DNA from: Chryseobacterium capnotolerans
Lineage (GTDB): Bacteria > Bacteroidota > Bacteroidia > Flavobacteriales > Weeksellaceae
Direction of reading: 5' to 3'
Length of the DNA: 64,000 bases
Assembly: GCF_021278965.1 (NCBI RefSeq)
Contig: NZ_CP065589.1
Span: 4,717,001 to 4,781,000, forward strand
Part shown: positions 46,848 to 55,665 of the stretch, piece after piece
Position numbering within the stretch: position 1 is the stretch's first letter
How the letters are laid out: every line of letters begins with the position of its first letter
Position numbers and translations under genes: made by a program
The notes under the pieces: generated by a model
What the model was told of the DNA's origin: nothing
The model's database searches: none
Seen by the model: the letters and a program-made list of their open reading frames with translations, nothing else

Positions 46848-47900
46848 ATGAATATCTCACATAATTTCTTTGTATACTTTAAAAACAACGAGCCCATTTT
46901 ATTTAATTATAAAGACAAAAAAGAGTACAGTGTAAGAAAAGAATACCTTAAAACACTTATTGATTACTCGCAAACTGAAGAGCACCCTACTGCAGAGAAC
47001 GCAATTATCAATGATCTTATTACAGCTGATGTTCTAACCGAAAACAACAATCTGGAGGAACCTTACTTGCATTATTATGCTCATATGTTCAACTACATTA
47101 CTAAAGATACCTCTTTATCAATGTCAGATTCTACAGAAGAAGAATGGGCCAGCCAGTATCTTGATATCTGCAAAAGAGTAAAGAAACAGGAATTTCCAAG
47201 AAGAGGCCAGGTAGAAGACTATGAAACGGTATACAAATTACCAGAACCTACTCCAATACAAACAGACTTTTATGATACTTTAAAAAGGAGAAAAACAATC
47301 AGAGAATTTCAAGATACAGAAGCAAGTCTTGAACAGCTGAGCAACATGCTTTTTTACACCTTCGGTTATATTCACGGTGAAGAAGAAGAATACAAACCTT
47401 TTAGAAGAAGAAGCAGCCCTTCAGGAGGAAGTTTACAAATTATTGAGCCTTATATTACGGTATTCAATGTTGAAGGAGTTGAAAAAGGAGTTTATTGGTA
47501 TGAGCCTGAAACCCATTCTTTATGTAAGGTAACCGATGAGTTTTCTTATCAGGATTTAAGAGAATGTTTAGCGGGTCAGTTTTTCGGTGGTAAATGTTCA
47601 TTTGGAATCTTTTTCGCTGCTAATCTTGAAGTTTTAGCATGGAAATATAAAACTCCGAGAAACTTTAAAGTTGTATTATTAGAAGCAGGTCACTTCTCTC
47701 AAACGTCTCAATTGATTGCTGTATCTCAGTCCTTACAAACCTGGATTACGGGTGCATTCAAAGATTCTGCTATAGAAAAGTTCTGTAAAATGGACGGAAT
47801 CAAAAAAATACCTGTTTTTTTCACAGCTTACGGAAAAGGGGATTATTTATCTATGCACTCAATCATGAGAAAAAAAGTAGATGAGTATAGTTCTAACTAA
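46848..47900 (+). CDS. SagB-type flavin oxidoreductase
   Basis: About 350 residues: an N-terminal helical/wHTH-like region (NFFVYFKNNEPILFNYKDKKEYSV, about 6-100), then a nitroreductase-fold FMN domain with the SagB/ThcOx signatures KRRKTIREFQDTEASLEQLSNMLFYTFGY, RRRSSPSGGSLQIIEPYI, GVYWYEPETHSL and VLLEAGHFSQTSQLIAVSQSL. SagB enzymes oxidise azolines to azoles in thiazole/oxazole peptides. Here no YcaO cyclodehydratase is adjacent, so it may act on the single C-terminal Cys by another oxidation. The start at 46848 (MNISHNFF) is chosen because the longer frame begins inside a hairpin. Confidence 0.85.
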   Translation: MNISHNFFVYFKNNEPILFNYKDKKEYSVRKEYLKTLIDYSQTEEHPTAENAIINDLITADVLTENNNLEEPYLHYYAHMFNYITKDTSLSMSDSTEEEWASQYLDICKRVKKQEFPRRGQVEDYETVYKLPEPTPIQTDFYDTLKRRKTIREFQDTEASLEQLSNMLFYTFGYIHGEEEEYKPFRRRSSPSGGSLQIIEPYITVFNVEGVEKGVYWYEPETHSLCKVTDEFSYQDLRECLAGQFFGGKCSFGIFFAANLEVLAWKYKTPRNFKVVLLEAGHFSQTSQLIAVSQSLQTWITGAFKDSAIEKFCKMDGIKKIPVFFTAYGKGDYLSMHSIMRKKVDEYSSN

Positions 47901-47948
47901 AAATTCCGATAGCATCTGTGAAAATTATTAATCAAAATATAAATTAAT

Positions 47949-49619
47949 ATGAATTCACAAAAAGAACTGCTAAAAAGGTTTTTAAAATATATCAACCCTT
48001 ACGTTAAAGAAGAAATTATTCTTTTTGTTTTGATGATTATTTCAAGTGCTGGGACATTGGTAACACCCTATATGCTGAAAGTCATCATTGATGATGTATT
48101 TCCTAAGGGAAGTTATCAGGACCTTGTGATATTGATAGGAGTATTGGTAGGAATATATGTTCTTCAGGTCATTTTCTCTTTGATTTCTGATGTAATGTCT
48201 ACTACTGTAAGCAAGAAGATCTCTTCAGACATCCGGGAAGAAGCTTTTGCCAATATTTTAAATAAAGATGTATCTTTCTTTAAGAACTCAAAAGTTGGAG
48301 AATTGGTATTTACCCTGATGAATGATGTGGATAATATCCAGCTGACAATTTCTTCATTACTGATCAGATCAATAAAAAACATCATTATTCTGATCGGAGT
48401 AGTCATAATGCTTTTTATACTGGATTACAAACTTACATTATTAAGTCTCATCCTTCTTCCTGCCGTTGTTCTGGTGATTAAGGCTTTTGCCCCTCATATA
48501 AAAAAGAATTTTAAAGGAATACAACATTTGGAAGGACATCTCAATAATTATCTTGTAGAAAGAATAAAGAATATCAGAGTGATTAAAAGCTATGGAACCA
48601 ACCATTTTGAAATGCTTAATATCAAAAAACAGCATAGTGATCTCGTTGGAAAACATTCAAGAGGTACATTTGTAAGCGGTCTCAACACCGGTGCATCTTC
48701 CCTGCTCATGTCCTTAGCCCCTGTCTTAGTGTTATCTTATGGTGGATATCAGGTTTTTCAAAATACGATGAGTGTAGGAGCTCTTATTGCCTTCATACAA
48801 TACCTTAACAGACTGTTTACTCCTACTGTTGAGATTGTATCTACTCATAATCAATTCTCGAAATCACTTATTTCAATGAAAAGGGTCTCAGAGTATTTTG
48901 ATGAAACAAAAAAAACAGTAAATGAATCATTAGAGCCTGAGAGACAAAGTATTCATGAAATTATCTTTCAAAACATATCTATTAATCATGCCGGAACAGA
49001 TATTTTAAAAGAAATAAACTTATCTTTCGACTATGGAAAAACCTATATCCTGAGTGGAAAGAGCGGAAGTGGAAAATCATCTATCATTAATTTGTTATGT
49101 GGTTTTGCAGAGCCAACGGAAGGTCAGATATTAATCAACAATGAAAATATCAAAGAAAATACGTATTGGCAGAATGAATATTGCCTGATAGAAAAAGAAA
49201 ACCAATTATTTCATGATACCATACGCAATAATATCCAGTATGGAACTGATAATAGCAGATTTGAGCTTGATGAAATCATAAAATATGTTCAGCTGGAAGA
49301 TGCTATAAAAAAATTGGAAAAAGGACCAGACAGCCTCATTTCTTTCAGTGGTGGAACATTTTCAGACGGACAGAAACAGCGCCTATCTATTGCAAGAGCA
49401 ATTAACAGATCTCCATCTGTATTTATATTTGATGAATCTACAGCATCATTGGATGCAAAACTGGAGAATGAAATTATTAAAACCATTCGTCTCCTTTTCC
49501 CCGGATCTATCATTATTATTGTTTCTCACAGATTAGAAACTCTTGAATTGGCAGATCACATTTTTAAATTAGATAAAGGAAATATTGAGCAGCAAGATGT
49601 GCTCTCAGAAGCAATATAA
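47949..49619 (+). CDS. ABC exporter (fused permease-ATPase)
   Basis: A 556-residue half-transporter: six-helix type I exporter domain (about 1-310), then the nucleotide-binding domain with Walker A GKSGSGKSS, signature SFSGGTFSDGQKQR (a variant of LSGGQ), Walker B VFIFDESTASLD and H-loop VSHR. It lacks an N-terminal C39 peptidase, so any leader cleavage must be done elsewhere. It is probably the inner-membrane exporter of the array peptide. It lies 48 bp after the oxidoreductase and 22 bp before the protease gene, in one operon. Confidence 0.88.
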   Translation: MNSQKELLKRFLKYINPYVKEEIILFVLMIISSAGTLVTPYMLKVIIDDVFPKGSYQDLVILIGVLVGIYVLQVIFSLISDVMSTTVSKKISSDIREEAFANILNKDVSFFKNSKVGELVFTLMNDVDNIQLTISSLLIRSIKNIIILIGVVIMLFILDYKLTLLSLILLPAVVLVIKAFAPHIKKNFKGIQHLEGHLNNYLVERIKNIRVIKSYGTNHFEMLNIKKQHSDLVGKHSRGTFVSGLNTGASSLLMSLAPVLVLSYGGYQVFQNTMSVGALIAFIQYLNRLFTPTVEIVSTHNQFSKSLISMKRVSEYFDETKKTVNESLEPERQSIHEIIFQNISINHAGTDILKEINLSFDYGKTYILSGKSGSGKSSIINLLCGFAEPTEGQILINNENIKENTYWQNEYCLIEKENQLFHDTIRNNIQYGTDNSRFELDEIIKYVQLEDAIKKLEKGPDSLISFSGGTFSDGQKQRLSIARAINRSPSVFIFDESTASLDAKLENEIIKTIRLLFPGSIIIIVSHRLETLELADHIFKLDKGNIEQQDVLSEAI

Positions 49620-49641
49620 ACCCAAATTAAATTATAAGATT

Positions 49642-50481
49642 ATGAAAAAGATACTTTTTGCATTTTTATTATCAATGACTACTCAGGCATTTTCTCAAAA
49701 TGTACCATTCAAAACCTTACCTTCGGGCCACATTATTGTTCCCGCAAAAATAGAAGGGATAGAAGGAAATTTCATACTGGATACCGGAGCTGGAATCAAT
49801 CTTTTTTTTAATGATTTTGCAGCTAAATTCTCTCAAAAACCATCTTCTTATAATTTCTTCACAGGCTTCAGAGCAACCGGAGAGCGTATTGATATTCCTC
49901 TTTTTACAAGCAAGGAAACCATCTTAGGAAAAAATAGCTTTAAAAATATCCCTTTCTCAACTGTAGATATGAAAATACCCGGAATTGACGGATTGATTTC
50001 ATTAAAAACATTTGAAAAACAAGATCTTGTGATTGACTTCAAAGCTCAGGAAATAAGTTTTTCTGACAAGGCTCCCCAATCTTATTCAAAATCAATTGAT
50101 ATTTTCCTTTCTACACAACAGGATGATACATTAGATATCTTTACCTATGTCACCTTAAATAATAAATACAAAATAAAAGTATTACTAGACTCCGGAGCAG
50201 GCAATAACTCCTTCTGGTTCAGTGATAAATTAATCTCCACCCTTAACCTCGACACCAAAAATATGCAGATTATTGAAAAAGAAAGTGAATTCAATAAATC
50301 TGTGAAAACAAAAATCTACAAAGGCAGCATTTCCCAAATTTCAAATGAATACGCTACTTTAAAAGACCAGAATGTGATGTTTGTAGAAAATTTAATCTAT
50401 GAGGGTAAAACAAGCATCAATTGGTTAGGTAATAAAATTGTTATCAGTATAAAAAATAAGAAAATATATATTCTCGAATAA
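49642..50481 (+). CDS. Secreted retropepsin-like aspartyl protease
   Basis: About 279 residues from the ATG at 49642, which begins a signal peptide (MKKILFAFLLSMTTQAFSQ). Two aspartyl-protease motifs are present: FILDTGAGINLFF (first lobe) and VLLDSGAGNNSFWF (second lobe), with the PSGHIIVPAKIEG opening of bacterial retropepsin-like proteins. Periplasmic or exported. In this context it may cut the peptide during or after export, or serve as immunity. The upstream frame beginning at 49585 is not used. Confidence 0.8.
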   Translation: MKKILFAFLLSMTTQAFSQNVPFKTLPSGHIIVPAKIEGIEGNFILDTGAGINLFFNDFAAKFSQKPSSYNFFTGFRATGERIDIPLFTSKETILGKNSFKNIPFSTVDMKIPGIDGLISLKTFEKQDLVIDFKAQEISFSDKAPQSYSKSIDIFLSTQQDDTLDIFTYVTLNNKYKIKVLLDSGAGNNSFWFSDKLISTLNLDTKNMQIIEKESEFNKSVKTKIYKGSISQISNEYATLKDQNVMFVENLIYEGKTSINWLGNKIVISIKNKKIYILE

Positions 50482-50507
50482 TTACACCCATTCAACATCA
50501 TTATATA

Positions 50508-50541
50508 ATGTCATAAGGAAGTTTCTATTTTCTTATGACAT
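50508..50541 (+). terminator. Hairpin at the end of the peptide cluster
   Basis: Stem ATGTCATAAG/CTTATGACAT with a 14-nt loop, 26 bp after the protease stop. The U tract is weak (ATTGTTT), so it is a candidate terminator only. Confidence 0.55.
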
Positions 50542-50697
50542 ATTGTTTAATAAAAGAGATGTTGAAATGATGAGGATGAAAATTAAATTACAACAACCCT
50601 AAGCCATGTACAACATCACCAATAAACAAATGATTATTAAACTTTTATACTTTCCCTAAAATCATATTTTCTCAGATTCTTCGTTTTTTGATCCAGA

Positions 50698-50732
50698 TCA
50701 AAGTTTTGCTTTTGTCAGCACAATAATTTTGC
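50698..50732 (+). promoter_or_regulatory. Shared-motif promoter of the NhaP-type gene
   Basis: TCAAAGTTTT (50698-50707), 17 bp, AATTTTGC (50725-50732). The same motif with exactly the same spacing occurs at 52375 and 53685. The -7 part (TAATTTTGC) lies 18 bp before the ATG. Confidence 0.7.
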
Positions 50733-50750
50733 CGTACAATAAAGAAACTT

Positions 50751-52292
50751 ATGGCAGAACTTGAAAACATTATATGGATCTCTATCATTCTCATCGTCAT
50801 TATTTCAGTAAAAGAAAGGCTCAAATTAGCACTTCCGCTTTTACTTTTATCAGCAGGGCTTATATTAAGCCTTACAAGGCTGGTTCCATCTATAGACATG
50901 AGCCCGGAGATGATCTTTTATGTTGTTTTACCACCCATTTTATTTGATGCAGCCTGGAATACATCTATTCCGGAATTCAAAAAAGAATTTTCCAAAATAT
51001 CACTATTGGCTGTAGGATTGGTTTTTCTGACAACAACTATCATTGCCATCATTGCCCACAGTATCATTCCCGGTTTTTCATGGCCGTTAGCTTTTATTTT
51101 AGGGGCAATCATTTCACCTCCTGATGCTGTAGCAGCTACCAGTATAACCAAAGGACTTCCATTACCCAAAAAACTGGTTACCATTCTTGAGGGAGAAAGC
51201 CTTTTGAATGATGCATCAGCCTTAATTGCTTATAAATGTGCATTAATAGCCATTGTAAGCGGCGTTTTTTCTTTCTGGAAACCAGGATTTCAGTTTGTAA
51301 CCATCAGTTTAGGAGGAATTATCGTTGGGCTGGTTATAGGATATCTATTCCTGAAACTTCATAGGTTTCTGAACGGAAACAGCAATGCAGAAACCTTTGT
51401 CATTATTTTATTACCATTTGCCACATACAGTATGGCTGAACATTTGGAATGCTCCGGAGTTCTTGCTGTTGTCGTTTTAGGAATGTTTCTGTCATGGAAT
51501 TCCTTTTCACTTTTCAGTGCTAACAGCAGAATACAGATGAGCCACTTCTGGGATGTTATTGTCTTTGTTCTGAATGGTTTGGTTTTTCTGATCCTGGGAA
51601 TGCAGCTTCCACAGATCATTGCAGACATTCCTCATTCTGAACTGCCAGTTTTAATCCTGTATGGTCTTCTTATTTTTGGAATACTTATCGTTATAAGACT
51701 GTTTATCATTTTTACATTTCCTTTATTTTCAGGAAATAAAGTCAAAAAAGAGACTAGATTCTTTTCACAGGCCAAAAAAGAATATATCATTTTATCGTGG
51801 TCCGGAATGAGAGGTGTTGTTTCCTTAGCTGCTGCATTAGCCCTGCCTTTGCAGGATAATGATGGTACTGTAATTCCTCAAAGAAGCACCATTCTCTTTA
51901 TAACATTTGTGGTCATCATTTTCACTTTACTCATTCAAGGTTTTACGCTGCCTCACCTGATAAAGCTTATAAAGCCGGCTGAAGAAGAAGAAAAGAATGA
52001 AAAAGAACTGAATATTCTCTTAATCGATCAATCACTTTCCTTTCTGGAGAATAAAAAAAGAGAGCCTTCCATCACTGAAGGCATCGTGTCAGGAATGATC
52101 GAAAAATTAAAGAAAGAAGAAACCGAACTCTACCAAACCGGCACAACTGAGCCTATAGACTGTATAGAATGGAGAAAAGCCTATTTCAATATTGAACTTC
52201 AGCTTATAGAATTTCAACGGAAGGAACTTATTAAAAATTATTACAAAGGTGAATATTCACTTGAAGTGATCCGCAAAAAGAGTGGGAATTAG
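50751..52292 (+). CDS. Na+/H+ antiporter, CPA1 family
   Basis: A 513-residue inner-membrane antiporter with about twelve membrane segments: FYVVLPPILFDAAWNTS, GAIISPPDAVAATSITKG, LEGESLLNDASALIAYK (CPA1 ND motif), SWSGMRGVVSLAAALALP, and a cytoplasmic C-terminal tail of about 120 residues rich in Glu and Lys. It is distinct from the 428-residue antiporter at 6.7 kb (PPDA in place of PTDP, longer tail). The promoter motif shared with the ribB and stress-protein units suggests co-regulation by a Crp/Fnr-type factor. Confidence 0.9.
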   Translation: MAELENIIWISIILIVIISVKERLKLALPLLLLSAGLILSLTRLVPSIDMSPEMIFYVVLPPILFDAAWNTSIPEFKKEFSKISLLAVGLVFLTTTIIAIIAHSIIPGFSWPLAFILGAIISPPDAVAATSITKGLPLPKKLVTILEGESLLNDASALIAYKCALIAIVSGVFSFWKPGFQFVTISLGGIIVGLVIGYLFLKLHRFLNGNSNAETFVIILLPFATYSMAEHLECSGVLAVVVLGMFLSWNSFSLFSANSRIQMSHFWDVIVFVLNGLVFLILGMQLPQIIADIPHSELPVLILYGLLIFGILIVIRLFIIFTFPLFSGNKVKKETRFFSQAKKEYIILSWSGMRGVVSLAAALALPLQDNDGTVIPQRSTILFITFVVIIFTLLIQGFTLPHLIKLIKPAEEEEKNEKELNILLIDQSLSFLENKKREPSITEGIVSGMIEKLKKEETELYQTGTTEPIDCIEWRKAYFNIELQLIEFQRKELIKNYYKGEYSLEVIRKKSGN

Positions 52293-52374
52293 ATTTTTGG
52301 GCAACCACCGTTTATCATGAAATGGAAACATTAGGATATAAAAATCAGGTTTGATCTTCCTTTTTTAACCTAAG

Positions 52375-52409
52375 TCAAAGTTTTTCATTTCCGGCATGTC
52401 CAACTTTGC
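52375..52409 (+). promoter_or_regulatory. Shared-motif promoter of the ribB-SIP unit
   Basis: TCAAAGTTTT (52375-52384), 17 bp, AACTTTGC (52402-52409); preceded by TTTTTTAACC as in the copy at 53685. It lies 106 bp upstream of the ribB ATG. Confidence 0.7.
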
Positions 52410-52515
52410 ATTACCAATTTTAAATACAGGATAAGAAATACGAATACCTGGCTATTACAGCACTAACAACAGACAGATAGTCATTGGTTCTTATATACAA
52501 TTTAAATATTTACTT

Positions 52516-52891
52516 ATGGAAAATATGTTAAAAATATTTGGCGCAGATTCCAAAACAAGAGTTGAAAATGCAATAGAAGACCTACAAGTTGGCAAAGGTG
52601 TTTTGCTAATTGACAATGAAGACAGAGAGAATGAAGGTGATCTTATTTTCTCCGCAGAACACATGAATGAAGAAGATATGATCCAGATGATCCGGTATTG
52701 CAGCGGTGTAGTCTGCCTTTGTCTTACCCATGAAAAAGCTGATGAATGATGACGGAACCATGTCCAGGTTTCCACAGATTGTAGTATTTGCATTAAAGCA
52801 TGATTTAATGGTTTTATCCATACAAGATATCATCGAATACAGACAAATGCACACTTCGGATAACTTATTAGCAGAAAATGTTTTACAATAA
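52516..52891 (+). pseudogene. ribB: ribB pseudogene with internal deletion
   Basis: 3,4-dihydroxy-2-butanone-4-phosphate synthase, the riboflavin precursor enzyme. The N-terminal part is clear: VENAIEDLQVGKGVLLIDNEDRENEGDLIFSAEHM, with the metal-binding Glu/Asp cluster, to [16 protein letters not shown] near residue 77. The C-terminal part [20 protein letters not shown] ... [10 protein letters not shown] resumes out of frame at about 52743 and runs to 52891. The middle of about 90-110 codons, including the catalytic His region, is missing, and the join sits in a short GATGA repeat (GATGAATGATGA). It is non-functional as read; another ribB or ribBA copy is probable elsewhere. Confidence 0.85.
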
Positions 52892-52903
52892 AATTTAACC
52901 ACA

Positions 52904-53665
52904 ATGAATTCAACCGAAACAAAAAAAATACGCTCAGTGTTTCATGTGAAACATAAAGAGTATATTACCCCCCATTTTATCAGGGTTACTTTCAATATTA
53001 ATGACAATCAGGCAGAAATGCTCACTAATGTAAAATCTGGTTCAAATAACAAGATATTTATCCCTGCAGATGAAACAGATACACAGGGAATTGTAAGAAC
53101 CTATACCAACCGAAAAATTCATCTTGAAAACAGAGAACTGAGCATTGATTTTGTAGCACACGGGGACAACGGACCTGCATCAGCATGGGCGTTAAACGTA
53201 CAGGAAGGAGATTTTTTAGGCATAGGAATGAAAGAAAGTACAAGACCTTTAGTTCCTGAAGCAGATGCTTATCTGTTGGTAGGTGATGCCACTGCCCTAC
53301 CTGTTATCTGCGCAATTGTAGAACAGCTGCCTGAAGGAGTAAATGTTAAAGTATTGATGGAAACATTCGGAAAAGACGATGAAATACTTTCCTGCTCTGC
53401 AGCCAATGTAGATATTGAATGGCTTTACAATCCGACACCGGAAAAAGGAAGCCAACTTGCAGAAGCGGCCAAACAGTTTAAATTTCCTGAAGATGAGCAA
53501 AGAAAATATGTGTATGTCGCTGCGGAATATTCTACGGTAAAAGAACTTCGTGATTATTTCAAAGCTGATGCAACTCTTGATTCCCGCGCTCTGCATGCTG
53601 TATCTTACTGGAAGGCTGGTGAATCGGAAGACCAAGCTGGATTACATAAAAAACAATCATCATAG
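52904..53665 (+). CDS. Siderophore-interacting protein (FAD-binding ferric reductase)
   Basis: A 253-residue flavoprotein of the SIP/ViuB family, which reduces Fe(III)-siderophores with NAD(P)H. FAD-binding domain: GIVRTYTNRKI (the R-x-Y-T motif, about 65-75), VAHGDNGPASAWA (about 87-99). NAD(P)H-binding domain: YLLVGDATALPVICAIVEQLP (about 125-145), and a C-terminal YVYVAAEYSTVKELRDYF. The length is normal. It is 12 bp after the broken ribB, so riboflavin supply and a flavin enzyme are linked in one unit. Confidence 0.85.
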   Translation: MNSTETKKIRSVFHVKHKEYITPHFIRVTFNINDNQAEMLTNVKSGSNNKIFIPADETDTQGIVRTYTNRKIHLENRELSIDFVAHGDNGPASAWALNVQEGDFLGIGMKESTRPLVPEADAYLLVGDATALPVICAIVEQLPEGVNVKVLMETFGKDDEILSCSAANVDIEWLYNPTPEKGSQLAEAAKQFKFPEDEQRKYVYVAAEYSTVKELRDYFKADATLDSRALHAVSYWKAGESEDQAGLHKKQSS

Positions 53666-53684
53666 GATCGTTTTTTAACCCACG

Positions 53685-53719
53685 TCAAAGTTTTTATTCA
53701 TTCGATAATGGAATTTTGC
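53685..53719 (+). promoter_or_regulatory. Shared-motif promoter of the stress-protein unit
   Basis: TCAAAGTTTT (53685-53694), 17 bp, AATTTTGC (53712-53719), 21 bp upstream of the ATG. Upstream bases TTTTTTAACCCACG resemble those at 52361-52374. Confidence 0.7.
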
Positions 53720-53740
53720 AACACGATTTAAATATAAACT

Positions 53741-54177
53741 ATGAACATTCAATCTATTGTCATCGCCCTGGATGAAAGTATTTTTCTCCACGAATTGCTT
53801 CCTGGGGCTTTGAACTGGCCGTTTTTTTAAATGCTACAGTGAAGCTGCTACTCGTAAGGAATAATACAGCTATTCTGAATGCCTCACTAGCCAATACTTC
53901 GATAGAAGATGATGACTCGATGGAAAAGCAAATGGCTAAAATTAAACAGGTTACCGAAAAATTTAGTTTGGTAGAACATTCAACGACAATTCTTAATGGT
54001 GATCCGCAGGAACAAATCATTCAGTTTATGGCTGACAACAGTGCAGACCTATTAATTGTAGGCACCCATGGAAGAACCGGATTAGATCATCTCATCAGTG
54101 GCAGTACCGCAGAATACATCATCCGCCACTCTACTACTCCGGTATTGGTCCTTCCCTACAACCACGAAAAACACTAA
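53741..54177 (+). CDS. Universal stress protein, UspA family (frameshifted)
   Basis: One-domain UspA protein of 145 residues once one base is added at the T5 run 53781-53785, joining IVIALDESIFSPRIASWGFELAVFLNATVKLLLVRNN. The C-terminal ATP-binding motif GTHGRTGLDHLISGSTAEYII is intact, and the end STTPVLVLPY is typical. Stress-induced nucleotide-binding protein of the cytoplasm. It precedes the truncated Crp-type gene. Confidence 0.8.
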
Positions 54178-54505
54178 ATCTTATATTACCGGTGAAGGCT
54201 CTGAAGAGTATATTCAGGCGTTGGAAAGTTCTGAGCTTCTTTATATTTATTTCAGAGATTTTCAAAGCCTTTTAAGCAGGGTTCCGGGTTGGGAAAAGTT
54301 TTACATCTACTATCTGGAAAACGCTTATGTGAATAATACCCGGCATCTGATGAGCTTTTTAACCATGGATGCCACGGAAAGATATAAACAGCTTCTGGAA
54401 CAGAATCCAGCCGTAGTACAAAGGCTTTCTAACAGAATGGTGGCCAATTATCTGGGCATTTCGCAGGAATCTTTAAGCAGACTGAAAGGAAGACTCTACA
54501 AATAA
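54173..54505 (+). pseudogene. Crp/Fnr-family regulator, N-terminally truncated
   Basis: C-terminal 110 or so residues of a Bacteroidota Crp-like regulator: SYITGEGSEEYIQALESSELLYIYFRDFQSLL (end of the cyclic-nucleotide-like domain), the long dimerisation helix, and the HTH RLSNRMVANYLGISQESLSRLKGRL. The first 70-80 residues and any start codon are missing; coding begins right at the stop of the stress-protein gene. In the full form it would be a good candidate for the factor behind the three-copy promoter motif. A deletion or assembly collapse is likely. Confidence 0.75.
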
Positions 54506-54534
54506 AAATAACCAACTAACATCTTTATTTTTTT

Positions 54535-54561
54535 ACCAGACTCATCATTGGGTCTGGTTTT
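54535..54561 (+). terminator. Rho-independent terminator after the Crp-like fragment
   Basis: Stem ACCAGAC/GTCTGGT with a 10-nt loop followed by TTTG. Confidence 0.8.
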
Positions 54562-54590
54562 GTATATCAATATAAAATGTTACAAAATAA

Positions 54591-54618
54591 AATCGGCACA
54601 AAACAGATTGTGCCGATT
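54591..54618 (-). terminator. Terminator of the T9SS cargo gene
   Basis: Perfect stem AATCGGCACAA/TTGTGCCGATT with a 6-nt loop. On the - strand it is followed by TTATTTTG. Confidence 0.82.
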
Positions 54619-54658
54619 TAACCACTATTAAAAACTAACGAAAAGATTATTTAATCCT

Positions 54659-55621
54659 TTATTTCTTTATAAATTTATTTCTATAGACCTCTCCTTTGGT
54701 GCTTTTGGAAACGATGATATAATTTCCGGGAACTAAATGGCTTACATCAATACCTTGTTTGTATTGATGGTCCTTTTTCTGAAGAACCAGTTTTCCGGAC
54801 ATATCCATAATAGTAACTTCTTTATACTCCTCAGATTCTTTTCCGATATAAAGGAATTGTGCCGTAGGATTCGGGTAGATATTTAATGTATTTTCTTTAT
54901 GCTTCACTTCTCCTGTTCCTAAGTTTCCACAAAACTTCCAATTACTATACTCTAGTTTTACGAAAGCAAAGGGGTCTAACATTTGGCACTGAGTAGGACA
55001 ATATTCCGTACAGGCATAGAAACCATATTCTCCTGGTTCAGAAGCAGTATAGGTATCTCCCGTCACATTAGGAATCACGCAAGGATCCCCGGTAAAAGGA
55101 GCCGTAGTTGTCGGAACACATTTGAACCATGTATGAGGACCATATACTACGGGAAATACATTATCAAACTTCACTGGAGCCTCATTGCATACATGCACTA
55201 TTCCACCATCTACAATCTCATAAGTTCCCGGAACAAAAGTGGACATCATCGCAGGTAAGCCATACACATATCCATCTGCCATCACTGCACCACTTTCCGC
55301 GGCACAATCACCTTGTGTAACGGCTACCTTAAAATAATACAACTGGTCATTTCCATTAATGGTCAATTGTTGTGAGGTAGCCCCTGGAATTGCTTCCCAA
55401 GGATTATTATTAGGGCTTTGCCAGGTCCATTCCTGTTTATACCACTGATAAGTAGAATAAGTTTCTGTAGTGGACAGTATTTCATCTTCATTTTCACAGA
55501 ACAGGATCTTATCTGCGAACATTGCCCCTAATCTTGGGCTGGTAATGACAGGATTACACTGCGCTTTTATATTCAGAAGGCTAAACAATAAAAATGTTAA
55601 AAAAATCAGTTTTGTTTTCAT
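54659..55621 (-). CDS. Secreted protein with Ig-like region and type IX sorting domain
   Basis: About 320 residues. Signal peptide (MKTKLIFLTFLLFSLLNIKAQ), an Ig-like/PKD-type region (STTETYSTYQWYKQEW ... AIPGATSQQLTINGNDQLYYFKVAVTQGDC) and a second Cys-rich segment (CVPTTTAPFTGDPC, YGFYACTEYCPTQC). A type A T9SS C-terminal domain (LNIYPNPTAQFLYIG ... VTIMDMSGKLVLQK ... LVPGNYIIVSKSTKGEVYRNKFIKK) follows. Exported to the cell surface or medium. The start at 55621 gives the better signal peptide than the ATG four codons upstream. Confidence 0.82.
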   Translation of the reverse strand: MKTKLIFLTFLLFSLLNIKAQCNPVITSPRLGAMFADKILFCENEDEILSTTETYSTYQWYKQEWTWQSPNNNPWEAIPGATSQQLTINGNDQLYYFKVAVTQGDCAAESGAVMADGYVYGLPAMMSTFVPGTYEIVDGGIVHVCNEAPVKFDNVFPVVYGPHTWFKCVPTTTAPFTGDPCVIPNVTGDTYTASEPGEYGFYACTEYCPTQCQMLDPFAFVKLEYSNWKFCGNLGTGEVKHKENTLNIYPNPTAQFLYIGKESEEYKEVTIMDMSGKLVLQKKDHQYKQGIDVSHLVPGNYIIVSKSTKGEVYRNKFIKK

Positions 55622-55665
55622 ATATATTGACATTTAAGTTGATTTCTATTGTAAAGTCATCAGCA

